Shown here piece by piece: positions 36,874 to 45,718 of a stretch of 64,000 bases of DNA. The stretch is taken from contig NZ_JBEJGY010000004.1 in the NCBI RefSeq assembly GCF_040253615.1, positions 5,580,001-5,644,000 of the forward strand, given 5' to 3'. The position numbers and the translations under genes were made by a program. The stretch's first letter is position 1. Each line of letters starts with the position of its first letter. Below the pieces are notes generated by a model. The model was not told the origin of the DNA, searched no databases, and worked only from the letters and a program-made list of their open reading frames with translations. The DNA is from Streptomyces sp. Edi4. Its GTDB lineage: Bacteria; Actinomycetota; Actinomycetes; Streptomycetales; Streptomycetaceae.

Positions 36874-36900
36874 GGGAATAGTTCCGCCTCCACCCCGGTT
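36874..36900 (+). promoter_or_regulatory. SigR-type promoter of rpmE
   Basis: GGGAAT (36874-36879), 18 bp, GTT (36898-36900) is an exact match to the SigR consensus GGGAAT-N18-GTT. rpmE is a reported member of the SigR disulfide-stress regulon in S. coelicolor. It sits 4 bp after the LCP terminator stem and about 104 bp before the rpmE start. Confidence 0.7.
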
Positions 36901-37003
36901 TTGGGAGATGCGCCCAGTCCTGGCAGACTGGTACGTCGGCCCCGGTTCACGTATGCGCAATCCGCGTCTGCGACCCGGCGCCCTCCCGAACCTAGGAGAC
37001 ACC

Positions 37004-37231
37004 TTGAAGCGCGACATCCACCCCGAGTACGTCGAGACCCAGGTCAGCTGCACCTGTGGCGCGGCTTTCACCACCCGTAGCACGATCGGCGGCGGCTCCA
37101 TCCGCGCCGAAATCTGCTCCGAGTGCCACCCGTTCTACACGGGCAAGCAGAAGATCATGGACACCGGCGGCCGCGTGGCCCGCTTCGAGGCCCGCTTCGG
37201 CAAGGCCGCTGCCGGCTCCGCCCAGAAGTAG
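37004..37231 (+). CDS. rpmE: 50S ribosomal protein L31 (zinc-binding form)
   Basis: This 75-residue L31 starts at a TTG at 37004 with AGGAGA five bases upstream. The Cys residues CTC near 15-17 and CSEC near 36-39 make a zinc site, so it is the zinc-containing type rather than the Cys-free type that replaces it under zinc shortage. The order matches known L31 (KRDIHPEYVETQVSCTC start). The SigR-like promoter upstream fits the view that oxidation of this zinc site is sensed by the cell. Confidence 0.95.
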   Translation: MKRDIHPEYVETQVSCTCGAAFTTRSTIGGGSIRAEICSECHPFYTGKQKIMDTGGRVARFEARFGKAAAGSAQK

Positions 37232-37364
37232 CGAGCCCACTGCGCCGGTCCGTGGCGCCTCCTTCCCGGGGGCGCCGCGACCGGCGCTTTGCCGTCAAGA
37301 CCTACTTCTCCGCTCTTCCCCGCTCTTCTCTGTCTTTCTCCGTTTGAAATCCCAGGAGCCACCG

Positions 37365-38444
37365 ATGTTCGAAGCGGTCGAGGACCTGATCGGCGAGCAC
37401 GCCGATCTCGAGACGAAGCTCGCCGACCCTTCGGTCCACGCCGATCAGGCCAACGCGCGCAAGCTGAACAAGCGCTACGCCGAGCTGACGCCGATCGTGG
37501 GGACCTACCGCGCCTGGAAGCAGGCCGGCGAGGACATCGAGACGGCCCGGGAGTTCGCGGCCGACGACCCCGACTTCGCCGCCGAGGTCAAGGACCTGAC
37601 AGCGCAGCGCGAGGAGCTGACCGAAAAGCTCCGCCTGCTCCTGGTCCCGCGCGACCCGAGCGACGACAAGGACGTACTCCTGGAGATCAAGGCGGGTGCG
37701 GGCGGTGACGAGTCGGCCCTGTTCGCCGGCGACCTCCTGCGCATGTATCTGCGCTACGCCGAGCGCGTCGGCTGGAAGACCGAGATCATCGACTCCACCG
37801 AGTCCGACCAGGGCGGCTACAAGGACGTCCAGGTCGCCGTGAAGACCAAGGGCGGCCAGGGCGCAACCGAACCCGGCCAGGGCGTCTGGGCGCGGATGAA
37901 GTACGAGGGCGGTGTGCACCGCGTGCAGCGCGTGCCGGCCACCGAGTCGCAGGGCCGCATCCACACCTCCGCCGCCGGCGTGCTGGTCACGCCCGAGGCC
38001 GAGGAGGTGGACGTCGAGATCAACATGAACGACCTGCGCATCGACGTGTACCGCTCCTCGGGTCCCGGCGGTCAGTCCGTCAACACCACCGACTCCGCCG
38101 TGCGCATCACGCACATCCCCACCGGCGTCGTCGCCTCCTGCCAGAACGAGAAGAGCCAGCTCCAGAACAAGGAGCAGGCCATGCGCATCCTGCGCTCGCG
38201 GCTGCTGGCCGCCGCCCAGGAGGCCGCCGAGCAGGAGGCCGCCGACGCCCGCCGCAGCCAGGTGCGCACCGTCGACCGCTCCGAGAAGATCCGGACGTAC
38301 AACTTCCCGGAAAACCGCATCTCGGACCACCGGGTCGGCTTCAAGGCGTACAACTTGGACCAGGTCCTCGACGGCGACCTGGACGCCATGATCCAGGCCT
38401 GCGTCGACGCGGACTCCGCCGCCAAGCTCGCGGCCGCCCAGTAA
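37365..38444 (+). CDS. prfA: Peptide chain release factor 1
   Basis: This 359-residue release factor reads UAA and UAG. The catalytic GGQ is in SSGPGGQSVNTTDSAVR. The ATG at 37365 has CCAGGAG upstream. It is followed 33 bp later by the gene for the methylase that modifies this GGQ glutamine, the usual prfA-prmC pairing. Confidence 0.97.
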   Translation: MFEAVEDLIGEHADLETKLADPSVHADQANARKLNKRYAELTPIVGTYRAWKQAGEDIETAREFAADDPDFAAEVKDLTAQREELTEKLRLLLVPRDPSDDKDVLLEIKAGAGGDESALFAGDLLRMYLRYAERVGWKTEIIDSTESDQGGYKDVQVAVKTKGGQGATEPGQGVWARMKYEGGVHRVQRVPATESQGRIHTSAAGVLVTPEAEEVDVEINMNDLRIDVYRSSGPGGQSVNTTDSAVRITHIPTGVVASCQNEKSQLQNKEQAMRILRSRLLAAAQEAAEQEAADARRSQVRTVDRSEKIRTYNFPENRISDHRVGFKAYNLDQVLDGDLDAMIQACVDADSAAKLAAAQ

Positions 38445-38477
38445 TCCCCACCCCCGTACGACTGCCGGAGGACCAGC

Positions 38478-39359
38478 GTGCAGCAAAACTCTGGGGGGCG
38501 AACCCCAGGCCCCCGAAGCGTGCTGCTTGCCGAAGTGGCCCAGGCCACCCAGCGGTTGGCCGACGCGGGCGTGCCCTCGCCGCGCTTCGACGCGGAAGAG
38601 CTCGCCGCGCACATCCACGGCGTGAAGCGGGGAGAGCTGCACCACGTCAAGGACGCGGACTTCGACGCCCGCTACTGGGAGGCCATCGCCCGCCGCGAGG
38701 CGCGTGAGCCGCTTCAGCACATCACCGGCCGCGCCTTCTTCCGCTACCTCGAACTCCACGTCGGGCCAGGGGTGTTCGTGCCCCGCCCGGAGACGGAGTC
38801 GGTGGTGGGCTGGGCCATAGACGCCGTCCGCGCGATGGACGTCGTCGAGCCGTTGATCGTCGACCTGTGCACGGGCTCGGGCGCCATCGCGCTCGCCATG
38901 GCGCAGGAGGTGCCGCGTTCGCGCGTGCACGCCGTGGAGCTGTCCGAGGACGCCCTGGCGTGGACACGGAAGAACGTCGAGGGGTCCCGCGTCGTTCTCC
39001 ACCAGGGCGACGCCCTCACCGCGCTGCCCGAGCTCGACGGTCAGGTCGACCTGGTCATCTCCAACCCGCCGTACATCCCGCTCACCGAGTGGGAGTACGT
39101 CGCCCCCGAGGCCCGCGACCACGATCCCGAACTCGCGCTGTTCTCCGGTGAGGACGGTCTCGACACCATCCGGGGCATCGAACGCACCGCGCACCGCCTC
39201 CTGCGGCCCGGCGGGCTCGTCGTCATCGAGCACGCCGACACCCAGGGCGGCCAAGTGCCGTGGATCTTCAACGAGGAGGCCGGCTGGGCGGACGCGGCCG
39301 ACCACCCCGACCTGAACAACCGCCCGCGCTTCGCCACCGCCCGCAAGGCCACACCGTGA
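38478..39359 (+). CDS. prmC: Release factor glutamine methyltransferase
   Basis: This 293-residue methyltransferase transfers a methyl group from S-adenosylmethionine to the Gln of the GGQ motif in release factors. The SAM loop is DLCTGSGAIALAMA, and the substrate motif NPPYIP is intact. The N-terminal helical domain of the HemK/PrmC family is present. A GTG start at 38478 follows GGAGGA. It lies in the prfA operon. Confidence 0.95.
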   Translation: MQQNSGGRTPGPRSVLLAEVAQATQRLADAGVPSPRFDAEELAAHIHGVKRGELHHVKDADFDARYWEAIARREAREPLQHITGRAFFRYLELHVGPGVFVPRPETESVVGWAIDAVRAMDVVEPLIVDLCTGSGAIALAMAQEVPRSRVHAVELSEDALAWTRKNVEGSRVVLHQGDALTALPELDGQVDLVISNPPYIPLTEWEYVAPEARDHDPELALFSGEDGLDTIRGIERTAHRLLRPGGLVVIEHADTQGGQVPWIFNEEAGWADAADHPDLNNRPRFATARKATP

Positions 39360-39405
39360 CCAGCCCCACCCCCCAGACCGCGTACGTGTACGAGGAGGCC
39401 CGCTA

Positions 39406-40053
39406 ATGGCTCGGCGATACGACTGCAACGACGCGACGGACCGCACCACCGGTCTGCGTGAAGCCGCTGCCGCCGTCCGCCGCGGCGAGCTCGTGGTGCT
39501 GCCGACGGACACCGTGTACGGCATCGGCGCGGACGCCTTCAGCTCGCAGGCCGTCACCGACCTGCTCGACGCCAAGGGCCGGGGCCGCAACATGCCCACG
39601 CCCGTGCTCATCGGCTCGCCCAACACCCTGCACGGCCTGGTCACCGACTTCACCGAGCAGGCCTGGGAGCTCGTCGACGCGTTCTGGCCGGGCGCCCTGA
39701 CCCTGGTCACGCGCCACCAGCCGTCCCTCCAGTGGGACCTCGGCGACACCCGGGGCACCGTCGCCATCCGGATGCCGCTGCACCCCGTCGCCATCGAGCT
39801 GCTGACCGAGGTCGGCCCGATGGCCGTGTCCTCGGCCAACCTCACCGGTCACCCCTCGCCCGAGGACTGCGACGCGGCCCAGGGCATGCTCGGCGACTCC
39901 GTCTCGGTGTACCTGGACGGCGGCCCCACCCCGGGCATCGTGCCCTCCTCCATCGTGGACGTGACCGGCAAGGTCCCGGTGCTGCTGCGCGCCGGCGCGC
40001 TCGACGCGGACGAGCTGCGCAAGGTGGTACCCGACCTCGAGGTGGCCAATTGA
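39406..40053 (+). CDS. L-threonylcarbamoyladenylate synthase (Sua5/YrdC)
   Basis: This 215-residue Sua5/YrdC/YwlC domain protein makes threonylcarbamoyl-AMP from threonine, bicarbonate and ATP, the first step of the universal t6A37 tRNA modification. Characteristic runs are LPTDTVYGIGADAF, the KGRGRN-type loop near 62-70, WPGALTLV and SSANLTG. GAGGAGGCC is upstream of the ATG. Its stop overlaps the next gene (TTGA), so the two are coupled. Confidence 0.93.
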   Translation: MARRYDCNDATDRTTGLREAAAAVRRGELVVLPTDTVYGIGADAFSSQAVTDLLDAKGRGRNMPTPVLIGSPNTLHGLVTDFTEQAWELVDAFWPGALTLVTRHQPSLQWDLGDTRGTVAIRMPLHPVAIELLTEVGPMAVSSANLTGHPSPEDCDAAQGMLGDSVSVYLDGGPTPGIVPSSIVDVTGKVPVLLRAGALDADELRKVVPDLEVAN

Positions 40054-40700
40054 CCGCCCCTGAGGGGCGTGGCATAGGCACGGTCCACCCAACGGTGGAC
40101 TCGTTCCGCATCCTCCACGTCAGCACCGGCAACGTCTGCCGCTCGCCGATCACCGAGCGGCTGACCCGCCATGCCCTGAGCGACCGCCTCGGGGACCCGT
40201 TCACGGGTGGCCTCATCGTGGAGAGCGCCGGCACCTGGGGGCACGAGGGCGCCCCGATGGAGGCCAACGCCGCCGCCGTGCTCGCCGACTTCGGGGCGGA
40301 CGCCACCGGCTTCACCGGGCGCGAACTCCTCGACGAGCACGTCATCACCGCCGACCTGGTCCTCACCGCGACCCGGGACCACCGCGCCCAGGTCATCTCG
40401 ATGGGCCACTCGGCGGGCCTGCGCACCTTCACCCTGAAGGAGTTCACGCGCCTGGTGCGGGCCATAGACCCGGCCACCCTGCCCGATCCGCTCCAGGAGG
40501 GCATGGTCGAGCGGGCCAGGGCCCTGGTGCGGGCCGCTGCGGCGCTGCGCGGGTGGCTGCTCGCGCCCAGCGCGGAAGCCGACGAGGTCAACGATCCCTA
40601 CGGCGCCCCGATCACGTTCTTCCGCTCCATCGGCGACGAGATCAACCAGGCGCTCGACCCGGTCGTGACCGCGCTGACGGGCGTCTCGACCCACCGCTGA
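40050..40700 (+). CDS. Low-molecular-weight phosphatase-like protein, Cys replaced by Ser
   Basis: This protein of about 216 residues has the fold signature of low-molecular-weight protein tyrosine phosphatases. In those enzymes the loop reads C-x-G-N-x-C-R-S-P with the first Cys as nucleophile. Here the loop is VSTGNVCRSP, so Ser25 occupies the nucleophile position while Arg31 is kept; the codon is AGC. The general-acid Asp region near the end (DPYGAP-like) is present. It is either inactive, a phosphate-binding regulator or a different enzyme. The TTG start at 40050 overlaps the stop of the t6A gene; a later GTG near 40094 is the alternative. Confidence 0.75.
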   Translation: MTAPEGRGIGTVHPTVDSFRILHVSTGNVCRSPITERLTRHALSDRLGDPFTGGLIVESAGTWGHEGAPMEANAAAVLADFGADATGFTGRELLDEHVITADLVLTATRDHRAQVISMGHSAGLRTFTLKEFTRLVRAIDPATLPDPLQEGMVERARALVRAAAALRGWLLAPSAEADEVNDPYGAPITFFRSIGDEINQALDPVVTALTGVSTHR

Positions 40701-40778
40701 CAGCACCACTGACACCACCCGAAGCACCACCCGGAGTACCGCCCGCCCGCACACCGGGCGCGCGTAGCACCCGCGACC

Positions 40779-40784
40779 TACGCT
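40779..40784 (+). promoter_or_regulatory. -10 element for leaderless glyA
   Basis: TACGCT is 6 nt before the glyA ATG at 40791, with no ribosome binding site between. The transcript probably begins at the start codon. Confidence 0.4.
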
Positions 40785-40790
40785 GGACGC

Positions 40791-42029
40791 ATGTCCGTCA
40801 CGTCCGCAGTTGGCACTGAACTCGCCGGGCTCGACGCCGTGAGGCGGCAGGACCCCGACATGGCCGACGTGCTGCTCGGTGAGGCCGAGCGGCAGGCCAC
40901 CTCGCTCCAGCTGATCGCCGCCGAGAACTTCACCTCGTCGGCCGTGCGCGCCGCTCTCGGCTCGCACCTGGGCAACAAGTACGCCGAGGGGTATCCCGGC
41001 GCCCGCCACCACGGCGGCTGCGAGGTCGTCGACGTCGCCGAACGCGTCGCAGTCGAACGCGCCAAAGCCCTCTTCGGGGCCGCCCACGCCAACGTACAGA
41101 CGCATTCGGGCACTTCGGCGGTGCTCGCGGCCTACGCGGCGCTCCTGAAGCCGGGAGACACCGTTCTGGCGATGGGCCTGCCCTACGGCGGACATCTCAC
41201 GCACGGCTCACCCGCCAACTTCTCGGGGCGCTGGTTCGACTTCGTCGGCTACGGCGTCGAGCCCGACACCGGGCTCATCGACTACGGCGAGGTGTGGGAC
41301 CTGGCGGCCGAGCACCGGCCCCGGGCCATCGTGTGCGGCTCCATCGCCTACCCCCGCCACCCGGACTACCGGGCCTTCCGGGAGATCGCGGACGACGTGG
41401 GCGCCTACCTCATCGCGGACGCCGCGCACCCCATGGGCCTGATCGCGGGAGGAGCTGCGCCGAGCCCTGTCCCGTACGCCGACGTGGTGTGCGCGACCAC
41501 CCACAAGGTGCTGCGCGGCCCGCGCGGCGGGCTCGTCCTGTGCGGCGCCGACCTCGCCGCCCGCATCGACCGCGCCGTCTTCCCCTTCACGCAGGGCGGC
41601 GCGCAGATGCACACCATCGCGGCGAAGGCGATCGCCTTCGGCGAGGCGGCCACGCCCGCCTTCACCGCCTACGCCCACCAGGTCGTCGTCAACGCCCGCA
41701 CCCTCGCCGAGGGCCTGCTCGCCGAGGGGTTCGGGGTGGCCACCGGTGGCACCGACACCCACCTCGTGCTCGCCGACCCCGCGCCGTTCGGCGTCGACGG
41801 CCGCGCCGCGCGCGGGCGCCTCGCCGGCGCCGGCCTCGTCCTGGACAGCTGCGCGCTGCCGCATGCCGAGGCCCGCGGCATCCGGCTCGGCACCGCCGCC
41901 GTCACCACCCAGGGCATGGGGGAGACGGAGATGGCCAGAATCGCGGTGCTGTTCGCGATGGCGATGCGCGAGGATCCGAGGGCGCGGGCGGGCGTACGGG
42001 AGCTGGCGGAACGGTTTCCTCCTCCTTAA
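40791..42029 (+). CDS. glyA: Serine hydroxymethyltransferase
   Basis: This 412-residue PLP enzyme converts serine and tetrahydrofolate into glycine and methylene-tetrahydrofolate. Motifs are SENF-like IAAENF, NKYAEGYPGARHHGG, THSGTSA, ADAAHPMGLIAGG and the PLP-Lys loop TTHKVLRGPRGG. It is probably expressed from its own leaderless promoter. Streptomycetes usually have another glyA elsewhere, so this may be one of two copies. Confidence 0.95.
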   Translation: MSVTSAVGTELAGLDAVRRQDPDMADVLLGEAERQATSLQLIAAENFTSSAVRAALGSHLGNKYAEGYPGARHHGGCEVVDVAERVAVERAKALFGAAHANVQTHSGTSAVLAAYAALLKPGDTVLAMGLPYGGHLTHGSPANFSGRWFDFVGYGVEPDTGLIDYGEVWDLAAEHRPRAIVCGSIAYPRHPDYRAFREIADDVGAYLIADAAHPMGLIAGGAAPSPVPYADVVCATTHKVLRGPRGGLVLCGADLAARIDRAVFPFTQGGAQMHTIAAKAIAFGEAATPAFTAYAHQVVVNARTLAEGLLAEGFGVATGGTDTHLVLADPAPFGVDGRAARGRLAGAGLVLDSCALPHAEARGIRLGTAAVTTQGMGETEMARIAVLFAMAMREDPRARAGVRELAERFPPP

Positions 42030-42229
42030 GGGGCCGGAGCGGTCGGGAAGAAGGCCCGAATTCACGCTCCGGCCCGCATTCACAGGGTGCGCATACGGGA
42101 AAAATGCTGGCTTATCCCCGCTTCCGGGGGGTACCCGCAACCATCCGCCGGATCCGGATGTCCTCAACCACATGCGCGCGAAGCTAGGGTGTGGGGCTGA
42201 GATGGCCAGCGATACCTCTGGGGCAGCCC

Positions 42230-43600
42230 GTGCGTGAATACCTGCTGACGCTCTGCGTCACGGCCGCGGTGACCTATCTGCTCACCGGGCCGGTGCGGAA
42301 GTTCGCCATCGCCGTGGGCGCGATGCCGGCGATCCGTGCGCGCGACGTGCACCGGGAGCCGACGCCGAGACTCGGCGGCATCGCCATGTTCGGCGGCCTG
42401 TGCGCGGGACTGCTGGTCGCCGACCATCTCGACGGGCTGAACGCGGTCTTCAGCCAGTCCAACGAACCACGGGCGCTGCTGTCGGGCGCGGCCCTGATCT
42501 GGCTGATCGGCGTCCTGGACGACAAGTTCGAGATCGACGCCCTGATCAAGCTCGGCGGACAGATGATCGCCGCAGGCGTCATGGTGATGCAGGGTCTGAC
42601 CATCCTGTGGCTGCCCATCCCCGGTATCGGCTCGGTCTCGCTGACCTCCTGGCAGGGCACCCTGCTCACGGTGGCCCTCGTCGTGATCACCATCAACGCG
42701 GTGAACTTCGTGGACGGCCTCGACGGCCTGGCCGCAGGCATGGTGTGCATCGCCTCCGCGGCGTTCTTCATGTACGCCTACCGGCTCTGGTACGGGTACG
42801 GAATCGAGGCGGCCGCCCCCGCCACCCTCTTCGCCGCCATCCTCATGGGCATGTGCCTGGGCTTCCTGCCGCACAACATGCACCCCGCGCGGATCTTCAT
42901 GGGCGACTCGGGTTCGATGCTCATCGGGCTCGTCCTCGCCGCCGGCGCCATCTCCATCACGGGCCAGGTCGACCCGGACGCGATGAAGCTCAACTTCGGC
43001 GGCACCCGCGACGCCACCCACGCGATGCTGCCGGTCTTCATCCCGCTGCTCATGCCGCTGACGATCATCGCCATTCCGATGGCCGACCTGGTGCTCGCGA
43101 TCGTGCGCAGGACCTGGAACGGACAGTCGCCGTTCGCGGCGGACCGCGGACACCTGCACCACCGGCTTCTGGAGATCGGGCACTCGCACAGCCGGGCGGT
43201 GCTGATCATGTACTTCTGGTCGGCGCTCATCGCGTTCGGCGCGGTCGCCTACTCGGTGCACTCGGCGTCGATGTGGATCGTGCTGATGATCGTCGCGCTG
43301 AGCGCGGTCGGGCTCGTCCTGCTGCTGCTGCCGCGGTTCACGCCGCGCGCCCCCCGGTGGGCCGAGCGGTTCGTGCCGCCGCGCTACCGACGGGTCAAGG
43401 GCGGCGCGTCGGCTGCCTCGCGCGGAGCGGCCGCTCACGAAGAGGCCGACGAGGAGGGGACGGCACAGGACGACGAGGCAGCCGAGGCGGCCGAGGAGCG
43501 TACTCCCGTGGCGGCCGGTGTCTCCGGCGTCAACGGAGCGACCGCCATCGGCCCCCGTTCGCGTTTCCCCGACCGACGGAAGACCGGTGCGTCGCGCTGA
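42230..43600 (+). CDS. WecA/TagO-like UDP-GlcNAc: undecaprenyl-P GlcNAc-1-P transferase
   Basis: This protein of about 456 residues starts at the GTG at 42230 and has 10-11 membrane helices. Family motifs are PTPRLGGIAMF, GVLDDKFEID (catalytic Asp pair), VNFVDGLDGLAAG, MGDSGSMLIG and RGHLHHRL. It belongs to the MraY/WecA/TagO superfamily and by the final HLHHRL loop to the WecA/TagO branch. It starts lipid-linked glycopolymer synthesis in the membrane. The C-terminal 80 residues are an acidic disordered tail. It precedes atpI, as in other streptomycetes. Confidence 0.92.
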   Translation: MREYLLTLCVTAAVTYLLTGPVRKFAIAVGAMPAIRARDVHREPTPRLGGIAMFGGLCAGLLVADHLDGLNAVFSQSNEPRALLSGAALIWLIGVLDDKFEIDALIKLGGQMIAAGVMVMQGLTILWLPIPGIGSVSLTSWQGTLLTVALVVITINAVNFVDGLDGLAAGMVCIASAAFFMYAYRLWYGYGIEAAAPATLFAAILMGMCLGFLPHNMHPARIFMGDSGSMLIGLVLAAGAISITGQVDPDAMKLNFGGTRDATHAMLPVFIPLLMPLTIIAIPMADLVLAIVRRTWNGQSPFAADRGHLHHRLLEIGHSHSRAVLIMYFWSALIAFGAVAYSVHSASMWIVLMIVALSAVGLVLLLLPRFTPRAPRWAERFVPPRYRRVKGGASAASRGAAAHEEADEEGTAQDDEAAEAAEERTPVAAGVSGVNGATAIGPRSRFPDRRKTGASR

Positions 43601-43758
43601 CGAATTGCCGCGTCGACGCCCAATACCAGACATCTCGCCGCCCGTTGCGCACAAACGCGCAGCATCACTCTCAAGTGTGACGGGCAGCACACTCTCATGG
43701 TAAAGACCTCATCAAATAGTTTGTGATACGGTTCACGAGACCCGGCGCCAGAGCCGAA

Positions 43759-43778
43759 GGACCGTAGTGCGACGGTCC
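43759..43778 (+). terminator. Hairpin before atpI
   Basis: GGACCGT and ACGGTCC form a perfect 7-bp stem with a 6-nt loop in the 264-bp gap between the WecA-like gene and atpI. It may end the former or structure the atp leader. Confidence 0.35.
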
Positions 43779-43864
43779 GTTGGCCTGAGATACCAACTCG
43801 GCCCGGGCTTACGCTCGTCCATGACGACACCACTTTGCCCCCACCAGCAAGCGGAGCTGCCGCC

Positions 43865-44302
43865 ATGCCGTCCAACGACGCACGCACCCTTCTCCAGACC
43901 GCCCTGCCCACCGCTGCCGCCGGCGCTGTCGCGACCGTTGTCAGCGGCGTGGTCGCGGGTGGCAAGGGGGCACTGGGTGCCATCGTCGCGACGCTGGTCG
44001 TGATCCTCTTCATGGGTATCGGACTCGTCGTCCTGCAACGCACCGCCAGGTCCTACCCGCAGCTGTTCCAGGCCATGGGCCTGGCGCTGTACACGGCTCA
44101 GCTGCTGCTGCTGTTCATCTTCGTCGCGGTCTTCAAGAACACGACGCTGTTCAACCCAAAGGCCTTTGCCATCACGCTGGTTGCGCTGACCCTCGCATGG
44201 ATCGGCGCGCAGGCACGCGCGCACATGAAGGCCAAGATCCTTTATGTCGAGCCGGATTCCGCCAAGACCGAAAAGTCCGTAACGCCGGGATCGAAATCGT
44301 GA
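43865..44302 (+). CDS. atpI: ATP synthase accessory protein I
   Basis: This 145-residue membrane protein with four hydrophobic segments begins the ATP synthase operon. AtpI proteins help assemble the c-ring. The ATG at 43865 was chosen over upstream in-frame starts because it follows a GCGGAG sequence. A gap of 225 bp to atpB contains a TATCGT -10-like element at 44341-44346 and a small hairpin at 44352-44367, so atpB may also have its own promoter. Confidence 0.88.
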   Translation: MPSNDARTLLQTALPTAAAGAVATVVSGVVAGGKGALGAIVATLVVILFMGIGLVVLQRTARSYPQLFQAMGLALYTAQLLLLFIFVAVFKNTTLFNPKAFAITLVALTLAWIGAQARAHMKAKILYVEPDSAKTEKSVTPGSKS

Positions 44303-44527
44303 ACGGTAGGGGCGGGATAAGTGCGAGTTCTGGACCCTGCTATCGTCCGGTGCCAACTGCGGCACTGCGGGCCTGGGCATCTGAGCTGACGCCTGCTCGA
44401 TCGCGAGGCTTGATGCCCGACCGCCGCCCCATCATCCGAAACACCAGTCCAGTGCCGAACCGCGGCTGCGCGCCGCGCCGACACAACGAGGTTGCCGTAC
44501 CCATGCGCCACGCTGAAGGAGCCCGCG

Positions 44528-45349
44528 GTGAGTGCTGATCCGACGCAGGTGCTCGCCTTCGAGACCAACTGCCACCTTTTCGACGGGTGTGGCTTCCCGG
44601 CTCCCGGCCTGCACTCGTTCCTGTTCAAGCCCCTCTGGGGCGACGGTGACAGCAACCTGTACTTCAACAAGACGATGTTGCTGGCCCTGCTCGGTTCGGT
44701 CGTCATCGTGGCCTTCTTCTGGGCGGCCTTCCGCAAGCCGAAGCTCGTCCCAGGCAAACTGCAGATGGTCGCCGAGGCCGGCTACGACTTCGTGCGCCGC
44801 GGCATCGTGTACGAGACGATCGGCAAGAAGGAGGGCGAGAAGTATGTGCCCTTCATGGTCTCGCTGTTCTTCTTCGTCTGGATGATGAACCTCTGGTCGA
44901 TCGTTCCGATCGCCCAGTTCCCGGTGACGGCGATCATCGCCTACCCGGCCGCCATCGCCGCGATCGTCTACCTCATGTGGGTGTGCCTGACGTTCAAGCG
45001 GCACGGATTCGTCGGTGCCTTCAAGAACTTCACGGGCTACGACAAGTCGCTCGGCCCGGTGCTGCCGCTGTCGATGACGATCGAGTTCTTCTCGAACCTC
45101 ATCGTCCGCCCCTTCACGCACACCGTGCGACTGTTCGCCAACATGTTCGCGGGCCACACGCTGCTGCTGCTCTTCACGATCGCCAGCTGGTACATGCTCA
45201 ACGGCATCGGCATCGCGTACTCGGCGGTCTCGTTCACGATGGTCATCGTCATGACCGCCTTCGAGCTCTTCATCCAGGCTGTCCAGGCCTACGTCTTCGT
45301 GTTGCTGGCCTGCAGCTACGTTCAGGGCGCTCTCGCCGAGGGCCACTGA
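44528..45349 (+). CDS. atpB: ATP synthase Fo subunit a
   Basis: This protein of about 273 residues starts at the GTG at 44528 with AAGGAG six bases upstream. It is an integral membrane protein with the essential Arg in the helix HTVRLFANMFAGH, and the C-terminal helix MTAFELFIQAVQAYVF is typical. It forms the proton half-channels beside the c-ring. Confidence 0.97.
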   Translation: MSADPTQVLAFETNCHLFDGCGFPAPGLHSFLFKPLWGDGDSNLYFNKTMLLALLGSVVIVAFFWAAFRKPKLVPGKLQMVAEAGYDFVRRGIVYETIGKKEGEKYVPFMVSLFFFVWMMNLWSIVPIAQFPVTAIIAYPAAIAAIVYLMWVCLTFKRHGFVGAFKNFTGYDKSLGPVLPLSMTIEFFSNLIVRPFTHTVRLFANMFAGHTLLLLFTIASWYMLNGIGIAYSAVSFTMVIVMTAFELFIQAVQAYVFVLLACSYVQGALAEGH

Positions 45350-45426
45350 CCCAGCCACACCCCCCAAGCCATCAGACGTCCGGTGGCCAACCCCCACCGG
45401 TCCATGAAAGAAAAGGAAGAACCGGC

Positions 45427-45678
45427 ATGTCCGCTCTCGCGCAGACCGTCGCCGCTGGCGTCGAAATCAAGGGCAACCTGGGCTCCATCGGCTACGGCCT
45501 TGCTGCCATCGGCCCCGGCGTCGGCGTCGGCATCATCTTCGGTAACGGTACGCAGGCGCTGGCCCGTCAGCCCGAGGCCGCCGGCCTCATCCGCGCCAAC
45601 CAGATCCTCGGCTTCGCCTTCTGTGAGGCGCTTGCCCTCATCGGCCTGGTCATGCCGTTCGTCTACCCGACTGTCTGA
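45427..45678 (+). CDS. atpE: ATP synthase Fo subunit c
   Basis: This 83-residue hairpin protein has two membrane helices joined by the polar loop ARQPEAAG. The proton-binding carboxylate is the Glu in AFCEALALIG on the second helix, so it is a Glu-type c subunit. AAGGAAG precedes the ATG at 45427. Confidence 0.97.
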   Translation: MSALAQTVAAGVEIKGNLGSIGYGLAAIGPGVGVGIIFGNGTQALARQPEAAGLIRANQILGFAFCEALALIGLVMPFVYPTV

Positions 45679-45718
45679 CGCAGTCCTCGGATTGCATTTT
45701 TAGACGAAAGGCACTGAT

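Noticed and set aside
37302..39845. 847-codon minus-strand frame opposite prfA and prmC
   Set aside because: Antisense to two conserved genes, no family resemblance.
40050..40700. Active low-molecular-weight tyrosine phosphatase
   Set aside because: The nucleophile position is Ser (AGC), so a standard activity cannot be assigned.
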